From assembly GCF_000204055.1 (NCBI RefSeq), contig NW_006768874.1, positions 56,208 through 120,207 on the forward strand: a stretch of DNA of 64,000 nt, read 5' to 3'. The position numbers were made by a program, and so were the translations under genes. The notes beneath the pieces are model-generated. The model saw only the letters and a program-made list of their open reading frames with translations. It ran no database searches and was not told where the DNA came from. Position 1 is the first letter of the stretch. Every line of letters starts with the position of its first letter. Below are positions 36,590 to 49,426 of the stretch, in pieces. This DNA is from Melampsora larici-populina 98AG31 (Eukaryota; Basidiomycota; Pucciniomycetes; Pucciniales; Melampsoraceae).

Positions 36590-39500
36590 ATGAAGAATAT
36601 TTTATATAGTTGTTTCTTCAATATTTGCATCCTCAACGTCTGTGTTGTATTCACACAAGATCCGGTACACAACTGGCGATTAGCTCAAGACTCAGTCAAG
36701 CGGAATGTTGTGGATCTTCAAAAACCTATCGGTCATTGGAGCGCTTTGACTTCTCAGAAGGGTCAGATTCTCCGGAAACGAGAGCTCGCTGTCTCTGATG
36801 TAGAAAAACTAACCGCCAATGAAGTTACCAAGACTGCTACAACTTCTTCAAAGACGTCGCATGAGGTGAAACCGACGAAAACGCCCACAGTGGGCGAAGA
36901 CGAGGCACATGACTATCAAGGAGTACAGCCAGCTGAGCTGTCAAATCAAGGTGAACCCCTCAAACCAAGTGAACGAAATAAAATGCTTGAAGCTCCGAAG
37001 GATCCGACGTCAAGGAATTTACTTTTGACAAAACTCAAAACCTGGATTCAAAATCCATTGACTAATTGGTTTCACGAAGTTTGGAAGTGGATAAGGCAGT
37101 TCTTCAAATCAACTGACCATGAACCACGTGAGAAAAAAAAAATGCTTTGAGTGCCGATATTTGATGTACTAACGTAAATTGGGCTTCATTTTCCAAGGGC
37201 CAGAGCCAGAGCCGGAGAAGAAGTTTCAAGCCCCTGTGGTGCCGAAGAAACGAGGTGATTTCGAGTTCACCTTCCCTACGAAAATTCTAGCAAATATTGA
37301 CATTTGATGCAGTGCGGATATATCACGCTTCGGCGCTGGATGAGAGCCCTTTCAGAAAGACGGATGTGCAAGGTAAGTTCATTGAGCTCTAGGGCCTCGT
37401 GATATCTGGCATTTCGGACTAGAAAGGCGAGGAGCTCAACTGAACAAGCTGTCTAATCTTCATTATTCAGAGAACAGTCAACAAAAAAGTCTCGAAATGC
37501 TTATCCAAAGATTATCGAGCCTCACATCCCTTGAAGATCCCGAAGGTGTAGCCAAAGCTCAATTGCAACTTCTACAACACGAACGCAACTTGGACAAGAT
37601 TGATTCTACTGAGATGAAGAGAGCCCTGATCCTCCCCGCCACGAAGCAAATGTCGCTCTTTGATTCGTCCATACCTCTCAGAGAAGCAGAGTGGCAACTT
37701 CTAGAACATGTATTCACGTTTTCTAATGACCCTTCCGTACGGGAATCTCTCTATCGCCAATACCAGATGGATGACGAATTTCGACGTGGTGTATGTTTTG
37801 CGGCCTCGACCGTTCATCTCCGAGAGCTTCAGCAACTACAATCATTTCCAGTCAACAGTTTGACTCGAGAAATTCTGGAAATCTTCAGAGTCTCAAATTG
37901 GGGTGAGAAAGACGTAGGCGAGGTTCGTATAAGTGGAGCTGAAGATTTGTTCCTAGAGTTTATCAAAGAAAAAGGTCTTGATCCTTTAGCAGTAAGATCT
38001 TTACTCAAAATACCCGAAATACTAGAAAATGTGTCTCAAAAATCTCTTGGTCGGATGAGAAATATTCTTGGGAGAGACAAGGAATTCATTAGCATCCTTG
38101 CAATTGCTTCCAATGAATTATGGCCGGGAACTCTTTCTGAAAGTCTTCCAAATTCTTCTTGGATTTATAGACTCTTACGAGGTGAGTTTTTCGAGGATAC
38201 TTCATGAGGATATGATCTAATTCTTCGTATGCTTATTTATGTGTCTACTGTAGATCACGAGAGCGCGCGTTCTTTCGACGATATGATCAAGTCCGAGCAC
38301 GCGGGCGTTTCAATGTGGCCAAACTCGCCTTCTGAAGAACTTAAAGGTGGCCATCGTGACGATTTCTTGAGGAATCAATACTTGAATACTGACTTGTAAT
38401 ATTTATCCATTGAACTAGAACGAAAGGGAGCTACAGAGCGAAAGAAGCTTGTTGAACTGTTCCACCGGCGGATCTCTCCAAGATCCCCATATCTACTGGA
38501 ACTTCAAATTCTTTCAAACGCCTTCCTGGACTCTCCCGGTGGGAAGAATTGGATGGAAGAACAAAAAGTCAACTCATTGACAGATCATTGTTTATCTTTG
38601 ATTTTCTCAAACAAATTCGACATATCCACTCGAGCTTGGATCCATTCTGCCTTAGAGCACTTGAAGTCATACGGCTTTCCTGCCGTGATTTCCAAGATAA
38701 ATACGGCTTTCGATCTTCATAGAGATATCTTGACGGATATCAAATCCTTTTGGTATATGGATTCGTACATTCTACTTTCAGGAAATGATAAAGACTCAGC
38801 CAGAGTTCGATGGTTCGCAGGGCTTCTACAAAAGCTAACTACAAGAACCAAATGGACTGATATCCTGGCAGAACACTTAACTTTCAAGAAAACTATGGAT
38901 TATTTGCTTGAAGAGCTCAAAAATGATTCACTTTCAATTGCGAAAGGCAGAATGCAGCTTTACGAAATGCTGCTTTTTGTTTTGAACCATTTCGAGGTTG
39001 CAAGGGACAAGTCATTCATCGATACTGTCAGAGACGATCCTTTCCTTCTCAAATGTCTAGGTGCACTTTCAGTTTTATCAGGAACAGACATTGACCTTGA
39101 TCTAAAGATCCCGAGGCAAGCAACAGGATTTGGCTTTGGGTTAAACAAAGGTCAGCTTTGTCTTGTGAAGCAGTATAAAGTTTCAAGTATGACTGATTTC
39201 GCATCGAATGCAAATTGGACCGTCGAAGACCTTTCAATCGATGAACCATATCTGAAGCTTCTGAAATCGCGGGGCCAGATGTACGAAACGGGAATGATAC
39301 ATAGTAAGTATACAGTAGTCCAAGTAAGCTCCATATAAGACACAATGATCTAATGGCGGCGACATTCCCTAGATGGAGATGATGAGAAGATTCATCGACG
39401 AGAACTGATAGAGGTCATTGAGCAACATGAAAGTACAAATGAACTTCCGGCTATCTTTCTAGGAAATTTGGCAAACCGGTTGTCAGAACTAAAACACATT

Positions 39501-41927
39501 GGAGCTTGGGATAAAAATGACGTCGATCCCAACAACTCACATTCATTAACTGAGGCCATGGTTTACTATTTTGAGAATGTGGCAGTTAGTCAAGGAGACA
39601 AGATGCTGCTTTCAAAAATCCTGGAATTCCTTTTTGAGAATAATGCAGGATTACGAAAGGAAGCCTCAAGCTACATAAATCCAGGCCTTCAGCGCGAGCT
39701 TGACCTTTACAATTATTTAAACACAGTCGAAAAATATTCCGCTGAAGGAACCAATACACATATCTTGCGTATCAACTCTGAGATTGTGAAATTATCATCG
39801 GAATTGGGAAAAGGTAAACTTCAGAAGAGCCAACAACAATTAAAGTCAATCCTGGAGGCTATCATATCAGAGATTGGCATGAACGACTGGGCAGCAAATG
39901 AACATAAAGTGGTTTCATCAATGCTGGTGTATCTTGCAGGAATACATCCCTCCTTCAAGGATCAAATAAACGAAGCGATATTTGACAAATTTAAGAAAGA
40001 CTCTCCCCAAGAGGGAACGGAGGAAATATCTAATTTTGTTTTTAATTATTATCTTATCAAATGTAAGCTTCATCTCATCGGCAAAAAAACTCACGATGGA
40101 CAACTGAAAGGTCTTCTTTTCAATTGTGTTTAGATTCTCTCAATGTGGATCCTTTTTTCCAAAGGCTGGACCAGTATCATAGAGATTTTAGTGAGATGTC
40201 AAGAGTGAGACGCTTGGAGCCCGCTCACAGAGGTAAGCATCTCATGTGCTTCATTGAAGTTGAAACAACCATCTTGACTGACATTTTTCAAATTCCTGAA
40301 ACAAAAACTGATCCAACACATCAGAACTATTCAAACAGCTGCAGATAGATGTCCATGGTATCATATCCAGTAGATCAGCTCTTCCTGAAGAGGAATCTAA
40401 CTTGGATCATTGTGTAAGAATGTTGAGAGGAACCAAGATAAGCTGGAATCCTAGATCAGATCATCATCCAGAAGATTCAATCTTCCACCTGATGGTATAC
40501 ATTCTAACTCAAGTACGGAAAGATAATGCAACCTTTGGTGCCATCACTGGATACAAACTGATACTGTCATATATTCAAGAAATATTGGAAGCTGAAGAGA
40601 TCAGAGAAATGATGGAAAATGCAATGACAGTGGACAAAACACTCAGAAACAAGATGTCTGCTGCACAGACTTTGTTGGATCTTAAACACATCCGTCATGA
40701 AAGGGGAACTCCATTAGACCTAAACGCATACATTGGCCATGTATTGGCCACAAAACCTGAAACCTGGGATAAAATTGGAGAGACAGGTCAACAACAAGCA
40801 CGGACTTGGGCCAGAACCTTGGTGCGCATTCTAAAGAGGAAACTTGAAGGATTTCAGGATTCATATGATTCCTTTAGAGTACTGGAAGAGATTGCAAAGT
40901 TGAGTAAGCATTTTAGCTGGAGTTTTGTCCAAGAAACAGGAAAAGATGAGGTACTTGCCAAGGAAATTGGAATATATGTGGCTGGAGAGTATAGATCTCT
41001 GGACATAAATACATTTCCAATAGGATCAGTCTCATATCTCTTATTGGAAGGTATGTTTACATTTTCCCCTTTAAAATATAAGTACAAGCTATGTGAAAAA
41101 GAAATCAACTGACACAAAATTTTCCCAGAACCCATCAGCGGCTCCATCATCACTCAGAATTACCTCATGAACAAAATTGTTGTTGATGAACATACCACAC
41201 CATCAGCTACAAACATATACAAGCAATTCTCAGAGATGCCCACCAGATGGACAGAAACCTCAAGTTCTGAATGGAGGGGTCTCCTTAATTGTTGTCTGAG
41301 CTCTTTGAAAAGCTGTCAAGCTCAAGAGATAGATTTATCTGAGGAAAAAGAATTGCCAATAAACATATCAATTCCATTTTACATACTAAGCTATCTCACA
41401 GCTTATTGTGAAGAATTAAGGGTTGATGTAAAAAGAAGCTTGGAATCATGGTCCTTCTACCAATCAGATCTTCAAAGAACCCTACGTATGATATCAGAAC
41501 ATCAGAGCTCTTTGGTATATGGCTCTGATTTCTTTGATAGATTCCCTGGAACATTCAAACCTTCTGAAAAATCCAAATCAATGGCCATTCAGGTATAAAC
41601 TCCATTTTTATCATGAAAGAATCTTTGAAGTTGAACTGAGAACATACACTTCCTTCTCAAAAGAAAAAAAATATAAAAGTAGGAACCAAGTCTTCAGTTC
41701 AAGATTTGATAACTGCACAAGAATATGTTTCTTTTGTGAAGCTTCCCCAAAATATCCTTTCCAAAGGTTACAATATGAAGGATTTCAACTTGAAAAAATA
41801 TTGGAATTTAGCTAGATGGGGTATTGTACAAAATACCCTTTCTTCAAGCAAAAATAGGGCCTTCAAAGGGATAGTAAATTATATAATGGGCCACAAAGTT
41901 GGATGGTTTTATAAGATAAATAATTAA
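36590..41927 (+). CDS. Very large secreted protein (1519 aa), unknown family
   Basis: Eleven exons: 36590-37127, 37198-37254, 37313-37372, 37471-38181, 38254-38346, 38419-39303, 39373-40062, 40134-40232, 40325-41050, 41129-41592, 41691-41927. The N-terminus is a signal peptide (MKNILYSCFFNICILNVCVVF). A Lys/Thr/Pro/Glu-rich region follows to about residue 200, and the rest is predicted mostly helical, with no later membrane segment. The first nine introns are all phase 1, so every internal exon from 2 to 9 is a multiple of three (57, 60, 711, 93, 885, 690, 99, 726 bp). The last intron is phase 0. No catalytic motif or known domain was seen. The length, helical content and symmetric exons suggest growth by module duplication. 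It lies 0.2 kb downstream of a broken small secreted gene. A role in host interaction is possible but unproven. Confidence 0.8.
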
Positions 41928-43674
41928 AGTCTTTGGGGTTTCAAGTTTCTCAATAACTTCAAATAATTCATGTCAGACTTTATACTTTCTTTTGTGACTT
42001 TTGGCAATTGTTTTCAGTCACTACTCCAAGATATGTGTTATATGTTGCTGTAGAATCCCTTAGACATGTCAACTTGGTATTTAAAATGAATCATGTTTTT
42101 TTCTGAAAAGATGACAAATCACACCAATACAATAGTCATTTTTTCTGCAGTAAAATCTTTGCCAAGCTGGCAAGAGATGAACTGCAGTGTGCCATTGTGA
42201 ATTGTAAAACAAGCTGAAGAATGGATTTGTCAGCCTGTGACTTGAAACAGGTGGCTATAGAAGACTCAGAGTTGAATGATATGTGCTTGTGATAATTCTT
42301 TAGGCTTTATTATGTGTAGTTGTGTTACTAAAGTAAATTTGAGCCTGTCAATAACAGGAGCTGGTGACCCCATGTTGTCTTAGGCACTATAAGGTCATAC
42401 CTGGCACTCGCTGAAAAGTCTGTTCCAATCAGGGTTGCCTGAGGTGGACACTAAAGTACTCCTGTCTCAGGTTTACAATTCAATGTCATGCTCTAGATAG
42501 CTGAGATGAAATTAGTTGCATTTTGCGCTGAGCTGATATGGTACATAGTTGCCTCAAGGGCTGGCTTTGACTAACACTAATCAGCATCTCTTTACGCAGG
42601 ATGGCTAGTGCATTGTAAGTTCCAGGATGGCTACCCTCAAGGTTGAAATCACTTCACTATGCACAGCTATATGACAGGTCCTCAGTAGTGGTGTGGTGTA
42701 CCACTATTTTGAAGAACCAATACACACCACTATCTGCAGAAACCCACTATGGATCATATGTAGTGGTGTGTGTTAGTCACTAACACTCACTGTGATATTG
42801 TATCACTAGCACTATAATAGTGCACATGTTTTTTGAATGTGAAAAAAGAAATTTATCAAAAGGCGTGTAGTGCACTACCTAGAAAATATGTACAAAGAAC
42901 TATTCATCTTGGTTTATGGATTACTTGAGCCAGTCAGGAAAAAGCAGAGAGATTGAAAATGAACCAAGTTTTGAAGAGAGTTGGGAAGCAATGGGAAAGG
43001 AGTGAGATGAGGAAATAATAAGATAAGATAGCCAAGATTTGTATTAAAGAAATCTGTGAACCTGAAGAATAAGATAAGTTGAATGAGGAACAAGTGCATA
43101 GGGAGATAACAAACAAAAAAGATGCAGAAATATTGACAATTAAGGATTACTTCATTTTTTGCATATACACATCCAACACAAGGCCTCAGAAAACTCTCAG
43201 GAAACATTGAAACCGGCCTTTATCCATTCACAAAATGAATTAAGTTGTTCAATGGTTGCCCTTTACAATGCCATTTGATCAGACCTGCAGACATTGGCTG
43301 CTCCAGAAAATATCCTCTCACACAAACAAGTGGTTGCAGAACAGCACAGGAAATACTGAGCCATCTCTGCAAGAGCAGGAAAGGCACCTGAGTTGTCCTA
43401 CATCACACAAAGTAGTGAGAAATCATAGTATTGGTAAAGAGAATGAAAGGGAAACTTACCTTCCACCATGAACACAGCAAGCCACCAATCAACGGGAACT
43501 TCCCAGACATGCAGCCCTCCATCTCATGACTAACACCATTGTCAGGAGAAGGCATTGAAGCAACTACATTGTACTTGTCATCTGTAACAGTGGAATCTTG
43601 CTGATTTTATACCTTCAGCATAACAGTATAAGATGAATTGAAAGAAAATCAAGCTGAAAGATAAGAAATTGATT
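41928..43674. other. Intergenic stretch with AGTGG/CCACT-rich DNA
   Basis: No gene is supported. Around 42690-42870 the DNA is dense in AGTGGTGTG, CCACTAT and TAGTGCAC. Similar motifs recur beyond the Mutator-like element at about 49840-50040. The two patches may be halves of one older element split by the insertion at 43683, but clear ends were not found. Confidence 0.4.
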
Positions 43675-43682
43675 ATAAAGAA

Positions 43683-43727
43683 GGAAACCACTATTTACCG
43701 TCCGGAAAAAAAAACCCGAAGCCCCCT
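43683..43727 (+). repeat. Left terminal inverted repeat
   Basis: 45 bp starting GGAAACCACTATTTACCG. The inverted partner is at 49374-49418; the two differ only at the nineteenth base (T here, C there). Confidence 0.92.
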
Positions 43728-44233
43728 CTTTTTGGGGTCTTACCCGAGGGTACCCGAGAGTACCCGAATATTCCCACGCCAAACACGGCCCCGACGGGCT
43801 GCTGGCGGGCTGATAGTCAGGGCTGGATGGCTATGTACAGCCCACCTGGGCTTTTCACCACCAGAGCGGGCTTAGGGTGCGGGCTACTTAGCCCTTGAAT
43901 GATACCACACCTACCCATCGGCAATACCTCACCATCCATTGGAACATTCAACTTCATCGTCACATCACATCCATCACCCGATCAAACGGCCAGGGAAACA
44001 AACGTGGATTCACCGGATCTGCATGAAGATGATGTTGCTTACAATGGTAAGCAACCTTTCCTTCATCACACTCTTTCACTTCCTCAACTCATACTTACCC
44101 CATCGTATCTTCTTATTGTGTCTTCTTATCATACCTTCTTATCGTTCCTCAGCCGTCCTCAACACTCTATTTCAGCTGGACTTTCCCCTTTCCAACCTGC
44201 AACAACAAACCCTCTGCGTTCAGAGTCTATCTG

Positions 44234-47200
44234 ATGAAGCGAAACCGCAAAGGTCAGCCTTTAAACGATGACCGACCGAAACCTCTGCCGAACTCAAGTC
44301 TGCCACAACCCACCCAATCTATGCCACAACCCAGCTCAACACTACCGATCACATCAATCACATTACCAAACCAATCTGTTATCCACCACCACGTCTATCT
44401 CCCGTCAGCTACCAATTATGTACCTTTGGCTCAACCCCATCTTGTCTGGCACTCAACTCCTGGCTTTCAATACGCACCTTCAAGTCAGTTTGTGTTTTCA
44501 AATCCCCCCGGAACAACATGTTTTCCACCTACTGTGTCACAAACACACTCTCAGCATCTAGATTCGTCAAGTAGTCAAGCTCAACCTCAAGCTCAAGCTG
44601 TATCAAACTCAACCAATATCCTTTCACTTCCTACACACTTGGCACGTGTTAACGATCCGAACGTTCCATCATCACACAATCTGAACGGTCCATCTTCACA
44701 CTTGAACCCTACTAGTACCACCAGTGATAGCAATAGTGTTCTTACAAATGAATACCTACCTGAATCAAACCAGGGTAGCATCTTACAAGACTTTGATTCG
44801 GCCAATGACGAGCGAGACAATGAATGGCCACCTATTGGTAAGTCCAGTTCAGATTTCATTTCTAATTCAGTGAGTAGTATACTCATTCTATTTGATTACT
44901 CATCAACTCGAAACAGGAGTGGCTCCAGTACGATTGATGCAATCACCAAAAATCGGCAAGCAATTCTATGAGAGGGAGTCTGGTATAATGTATTTGAATG
45001 AGGTTGCACGGTATCAAGGTTACGTTTTATCGATCAAGAGCCACAAACCCGACCCTCACGGAGTGACTGCACGAATTTATCTAGAGTGTTCCCGCGCAGC
45101 AAAACCCAAAAAAAAACCGAAATCAACTGAGCTTAAGGACAATGACGATGATCCCGAGAATGCTGATGATCATAAGGAGAAGCGTGCATCCTCGTCGAAG
45201 AAGACAGGATGCACCTTCGAGGTCTCACTCAATTATCACGCCTCCAAAGGACGATGGGTAGTCACCTCGGATGCCATCAAAAACCCTCTGAAAGCTGTTC
45301 ACAATCATCCTCCTTTCGAACATCTGCACGAAGAAAGTCGATATCAACGAATCAATTCTGAAAACAACCAGACGATACAACTTCTAACTTCAGCTGGTGT
45401 TCGACCTCGCAACATTCGGCCACTTCTGAATGTGGACAGCGGCTCCGACGTCCTTGTGCGTGATATCTACAACGCCCGAGCACGTCACAAGAGAACCTGG
45501 CTCAATGGACGAACTCCGATTCAAGGTTTGTTGGATTTAGTGACCGAACTGAAATGGGCTTTCCGGACGGTCACCTCGGAGAACGGTACCCTTCAGTCCT
45601 TTTTCTTTGCCAGTCCTGAGGCCATTCAACTCGCACGACGTTTTCCTACTGTGTTAGGCATTGACTGCACCTATAAAACTAACAAGTTCAACTTGCCATT
45701 ACTCCACATTGTCGGTACCACCAACGCCCACAAATCTTTTACTGTAGCTCTTTGTTTCATGCACAGTGAGACCGAAGATGCTTACGAGTGGGCTATGCAA
45801 CAGCTGAAGTCGATCGTGTTTGACTCCGACACAACACTCAGCCTCCCTCGTACCTTTGCCACCGACGCCGAACCAGCACTATTTAATGCAATCAACACGA
45901 TCTTCCCAGATTCTGTACACATATTATGCATCTGGCATATCAATGAGAACATAGGCAAGAATTGTAAGAAGCATTTCAACACAAACGATGAATGGGATGA
46001 ATTTATGAAACTATGGAATCAGTTTGCTTGCTCAACAACTCCTGAAGAATATGATATAAACTTGAAAGCTCTCACCATCATCGCCCAAAAACACAACATC
46101 CTCGAATACTTGGAGTGTAATTGGCTTCATCGAACTAACAAGTTCGTATCTCTTTTTACATCAACAACACCCCACTTCGGCAATTCCTCTACATCCCGGG
46201 TCGAAGGTGGCCACTTTGGATTGAAAAACTTTCTCGAAGGGCGCCACAACGATTTTTTAACTTGTTTTAATGCATTCAAGCGTCATGGTGAACATCAATA
46301 CAACGAAATAATGGTATCTTTTGGGATTGAGAAGGGCAAGACACTTCAAGACATACCTGATTTCCTTAAGGACCTTAATGGCGTGATATCGCATTTTGCT
46401 ATCAAGGAGATAGCTTCCCAGTACGAGAAGATACCTCAAGCTCAACAGCAACCTGACCGACCTTGCACTAATACTTTCCGAACTGCATGGGGAATGCCAT
46501 GTAGTCACGACCTCGCTGCTCAACGTGAAGTATCCGCAACGCTATCCCCGAACCTAGTTCATGATCAATGGCGACTTGTAATGGACATTGCCCCCAATTC
46601 TCAACAAGGCCTTCAAGATGCCGCATGCTCGAAATTCCAAGCTTTATTGACTCTACCAGAACATTCCCTCCGTAAACTTTATGAGGAAGTCGATCTTATA
46701 AAAACTGGACGGTACTCATTAGTTCCTATATTACCACCTGAAGTGAAGCACAACAATCGAGGTCGCCCACGCACTGGGAGTCAAAAACAACCAGCTGTCT
46801 CTAAGAATGGGCGATGGAAATCAAAATATGAAGTTGAAGAAACCAAACGAAAGAAAAAAGAAAAAGCAAAACGAAGACGACTTGAAGATGCACTCACTCA
46901 AGAAGAAGCAAAGCTCGATGAATACTCTGACGATCAAGGGGTATCTGCACATGATTCCAACCCTGAAGCCGTCACAAAAGAGTCAAACACACCCTCTATC
47001 TCATCAAATCCGATCGAAGCGCCCTCTAACTTGTTGATTTCATTAGCTACTGCTCAATCATCTAACCCAACTCATTCATCTAACCCAATCACCACCATCA
47101 AAGTTTACAAATGTAGTAAATGCCGACAACCTGGACATCGGGCCAACAAATGTCCGGTCAACCATTTGCTTTCTGAGGTAGATTTCATCAAACAGGTCGA

Positions 47201-48967
47201 CGACATTGATGAATCAGATCTATCTCTTATGATGCAGTCCGATCTATCTATATCTGCAAAGGCACCTATCGATTTGAACAATGACGACAACGACAACACA
47301 CCATTGTCACTTTTTCGTGAAGAAGATGAAAGTGATGCTAGTTTTAGGTCCGACACAGATACCAGCAAAACACTCTGTCTGTTTTGTGATGAAGAAATGC
47401 CAGCAAACCCTTCGAATAAGCTTCTTGCTTTGCAGGCCGAACTGCTTGCTATGCCCAAGATAAAGCAGGGCATTAAGAATCCAAGAACAAGGGCCCTTCT
47501 GGTAAGTCCAAACCCACTTACACATCATTACACATCTGACATCCTCTTTGGTTTTCTTTTTATCAGTTCCCTCAAACGGCGGATTTTTGCGCGCTTCATG
47601 AGGCAGAGCGCGAGGTAATTCCTCATGGGATCAGCGAAGGGTGGCCAACCTCCATCAACTTCCGAATCCTTGCAAGGTGAGACCCGATTTGGAATTTGTC
47701 TAGTCTCTCAGCCCACTTGCTGACTTTTGTTTGTGTTGTACAACAGCCGCATAGACTCGCATGTTGATGATCTTTCAAAGATCATCAAACGTGAAGCGAA
47801 GTCTTATTATTTGGACCTGGCTAAACGAAAATGGAACAACGGTGATAGAGGTCTACAATATGATGGTTTTGAAATTGAGATTCCAGGGTAGTGAGTGTAT
47901 ATCAAACCAGCTGCTCTGTTCCGATCAAATTAGATAGATGCTGAAGTTCTGTCAAATTCAGTTATGGATACCACGGTTTGCAAATAATTGTAACCAAACT
48001 GGAGCATATGTTCCTATTCTTATCTGATCCATCAGATAAGAATATCAAACTCAATGCAAAAAACACAGCCCCTCTCGGTCCCGACTCGTTCATTCGACGT
48101 GTTCTTCTGCCGGAGATCACCCTATCTTTGATCGCTGAGGATCTAGGGATACCTCGAAACGATTTGAAAGTCAAAGCTACTCTTGAAGCTAGTCGACAAT
48201 TTGGCGCTGCAGTGTTCCCACTTGAGTACAAGGACGAGATCAAGGACAACGACGAGAACACATTGATACCGAAGAATAATCACCAGTCGGACTCTCTTCA
48301 ATTGAATGCTGTCAGCAAAAGCTGCCTTGTGAAACCAGGCGAACAGTTGATATTGAAACAACTACCGGCCATAATAGTACCATATGTCAAATCAATTCAC
48401 AACCCTCCTCCGTATGGGAATTGTGGGTTTTACGCGATTGCGGCATCCATGAACATGTACACCGAAGATGCTTACCTTGTAATTCGCCGAAAAATGAAAG
48501 ACGAGCTCTCTTCCCATCAGGAAGATCACACAAAATTGATATCGACGCCTTCTCAGCGGCCCTGAACGAGAAAACAACAATCTGACGCAGAGGAGGTGGT
48601 ACAAGATCTCATGGGTCGGCTTGACCACGAGGCAATATCTTGCACTCGAGAGTACTGGTTGAGGATGCCTTCATTGGGCTTTGTGATAGCAAGCACGTTC
48701 AACCACCCCGTGCTTCTTTTCAATCCTGAAAGGAGCAATTGTTATTCATTCTTCCCTTATCGAACACCGCCTAACAAAGAAGCCCCGATAGTACTTGCGT
48801 TTGTCGATGGTATTCACTTCGTCAGTCTAGGTGTGGGTCATCTTTTAGTACCTTTTCCTGAAGTTTATGGACAGGTCCGAAATGCGGCAATGCTTGAGAC
48901 CACTCTGGTTCCTCAATGGTCAAAGGAATACAACGCTGAGTTGGAAAGATGGACTTCTGACCATTGA
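44234..48967 (+). pseudogene. MULE transposase fused to OTU-like cysteine protease, one nonsense codon
   Basis: Five exons: 44234-44837, 44917-47501, 47567-47676, 47747-47887, 47962-48967; 1481 codons with a TGA at 48563-48565 (codon 1348). Order: Pro/Ser/Gln-rich N-terminus; FAR1-type WRKY-like zinc domain (to about residue 340, ending HNHPPFEH); MULE DDE core with D451 (GIDCTYK), D518 (ATDAEP), CIWHINENI and E631 (SRVEGGH); a Lys-rich stretch; a zinc knuckle at Cys934 (CSKCRQPGHRANKC); then an OTU-like domain with Cys1301 (YGNCGFYAIAASM) and His1432 (FVDGIHFVSL). OTU proteases cleave ubiquitin-like conjugates. The transposase part is intact. The stop separates the OTU Cys from its His, so this copy would make a truncated OTU part unless read through. 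The start at 44234 is the first ATG in frame; the leader above it has no compatible exon. Confidence 0.88.
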
Positions 48968-49037
48968 TTCTCATGATGTTTCATTTCTTGTTTTTTTTGA
49001 TTGATTCTCATGATGTTTCATTTCTTGTTTTTTTTGG
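48964..49037. repeat. Tandem 37-bp duplication at the transposase stop
   Basis: A 37-bp unit starting TTGATTCTCATGATG occurs at 48964-49000 and again from 49001. The first copy overlaps the stop codon of the transposase gene. It is probably a local replication slip. Confidence 0.7.
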
Positions 49038-49373
49038 CTTTTTTCCCACTTTTTTATTCTTTCTTGATCAGTGTTGCTTGTTGCTTGTTACTTGTTGTCA
49101 GAAATGTCTCAAGATTTGCTTGTAATCGATATTGATCGATCCTATATCGATACTTTGTATTTGGTCCTCTATCGATACTTCATTTTTTCAATACAATCAC
49201 GTTTCATTCAATACATACACTTGAGAAACACACAAAAAAAATAGGAAGCTTGACTTGAAAGCTTCACCAACCAAACAACACCAAGTAAATCTTCAACAGG
49301 TCACATTGGAGATGCAGCCCGCCTCAATTTTAAAGCGGGCTGAGGAAAGTCACAGCCCGCGAAATACCCGCAA

Positions 49374-49418
49374 AGGGGGCTTCGGGTTTTTTTTTCCGGG
49401 CGGTAAATAGTGGTTTCC
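49374..49418 (-). repeat. Right terminal inverted repeat
   Basis: Inverted partner of 43683-43727, followed directly by the ATAAAGAA target duplication at 49419-49426. Confidence 0.92.
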
Positions 49419-49426
49419 ATAAAGAA

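Larger units (their letters stand above)
43683..49418 (+). mobile_element. Mutator-like DNA transposon with OTU module
   Basis: A 5.7-kb element with 45-bp terminal inverted repeats (43683-43727 and 49374-49418) that differ at one position. It is flanked by the direct repeat ATAAAGAA (43675-43682 and 49419-49426). Mutator elements usually make 9-bp duplications, so 8 bp is slightly short. Both ends also carry clusters of GCGGGCT / AGCCCGC in their first 200 bp, likely subterminal transposase sites. Inside is one five-exon gene for a MULE transposase fused to an OTU-like domain. The near-identical TIRs suggest recent activity. The gene carries one TGA stop in the OTU part. Confidence 0.92.

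Noticed and set aside
43899..44230. Possible extra 5' exon of the MULE-OTU gene
   Set aside because: A donor after 44045 exists, but no acceptor gives a frame that continues into the ATG at 44234, so the region was left as leader.
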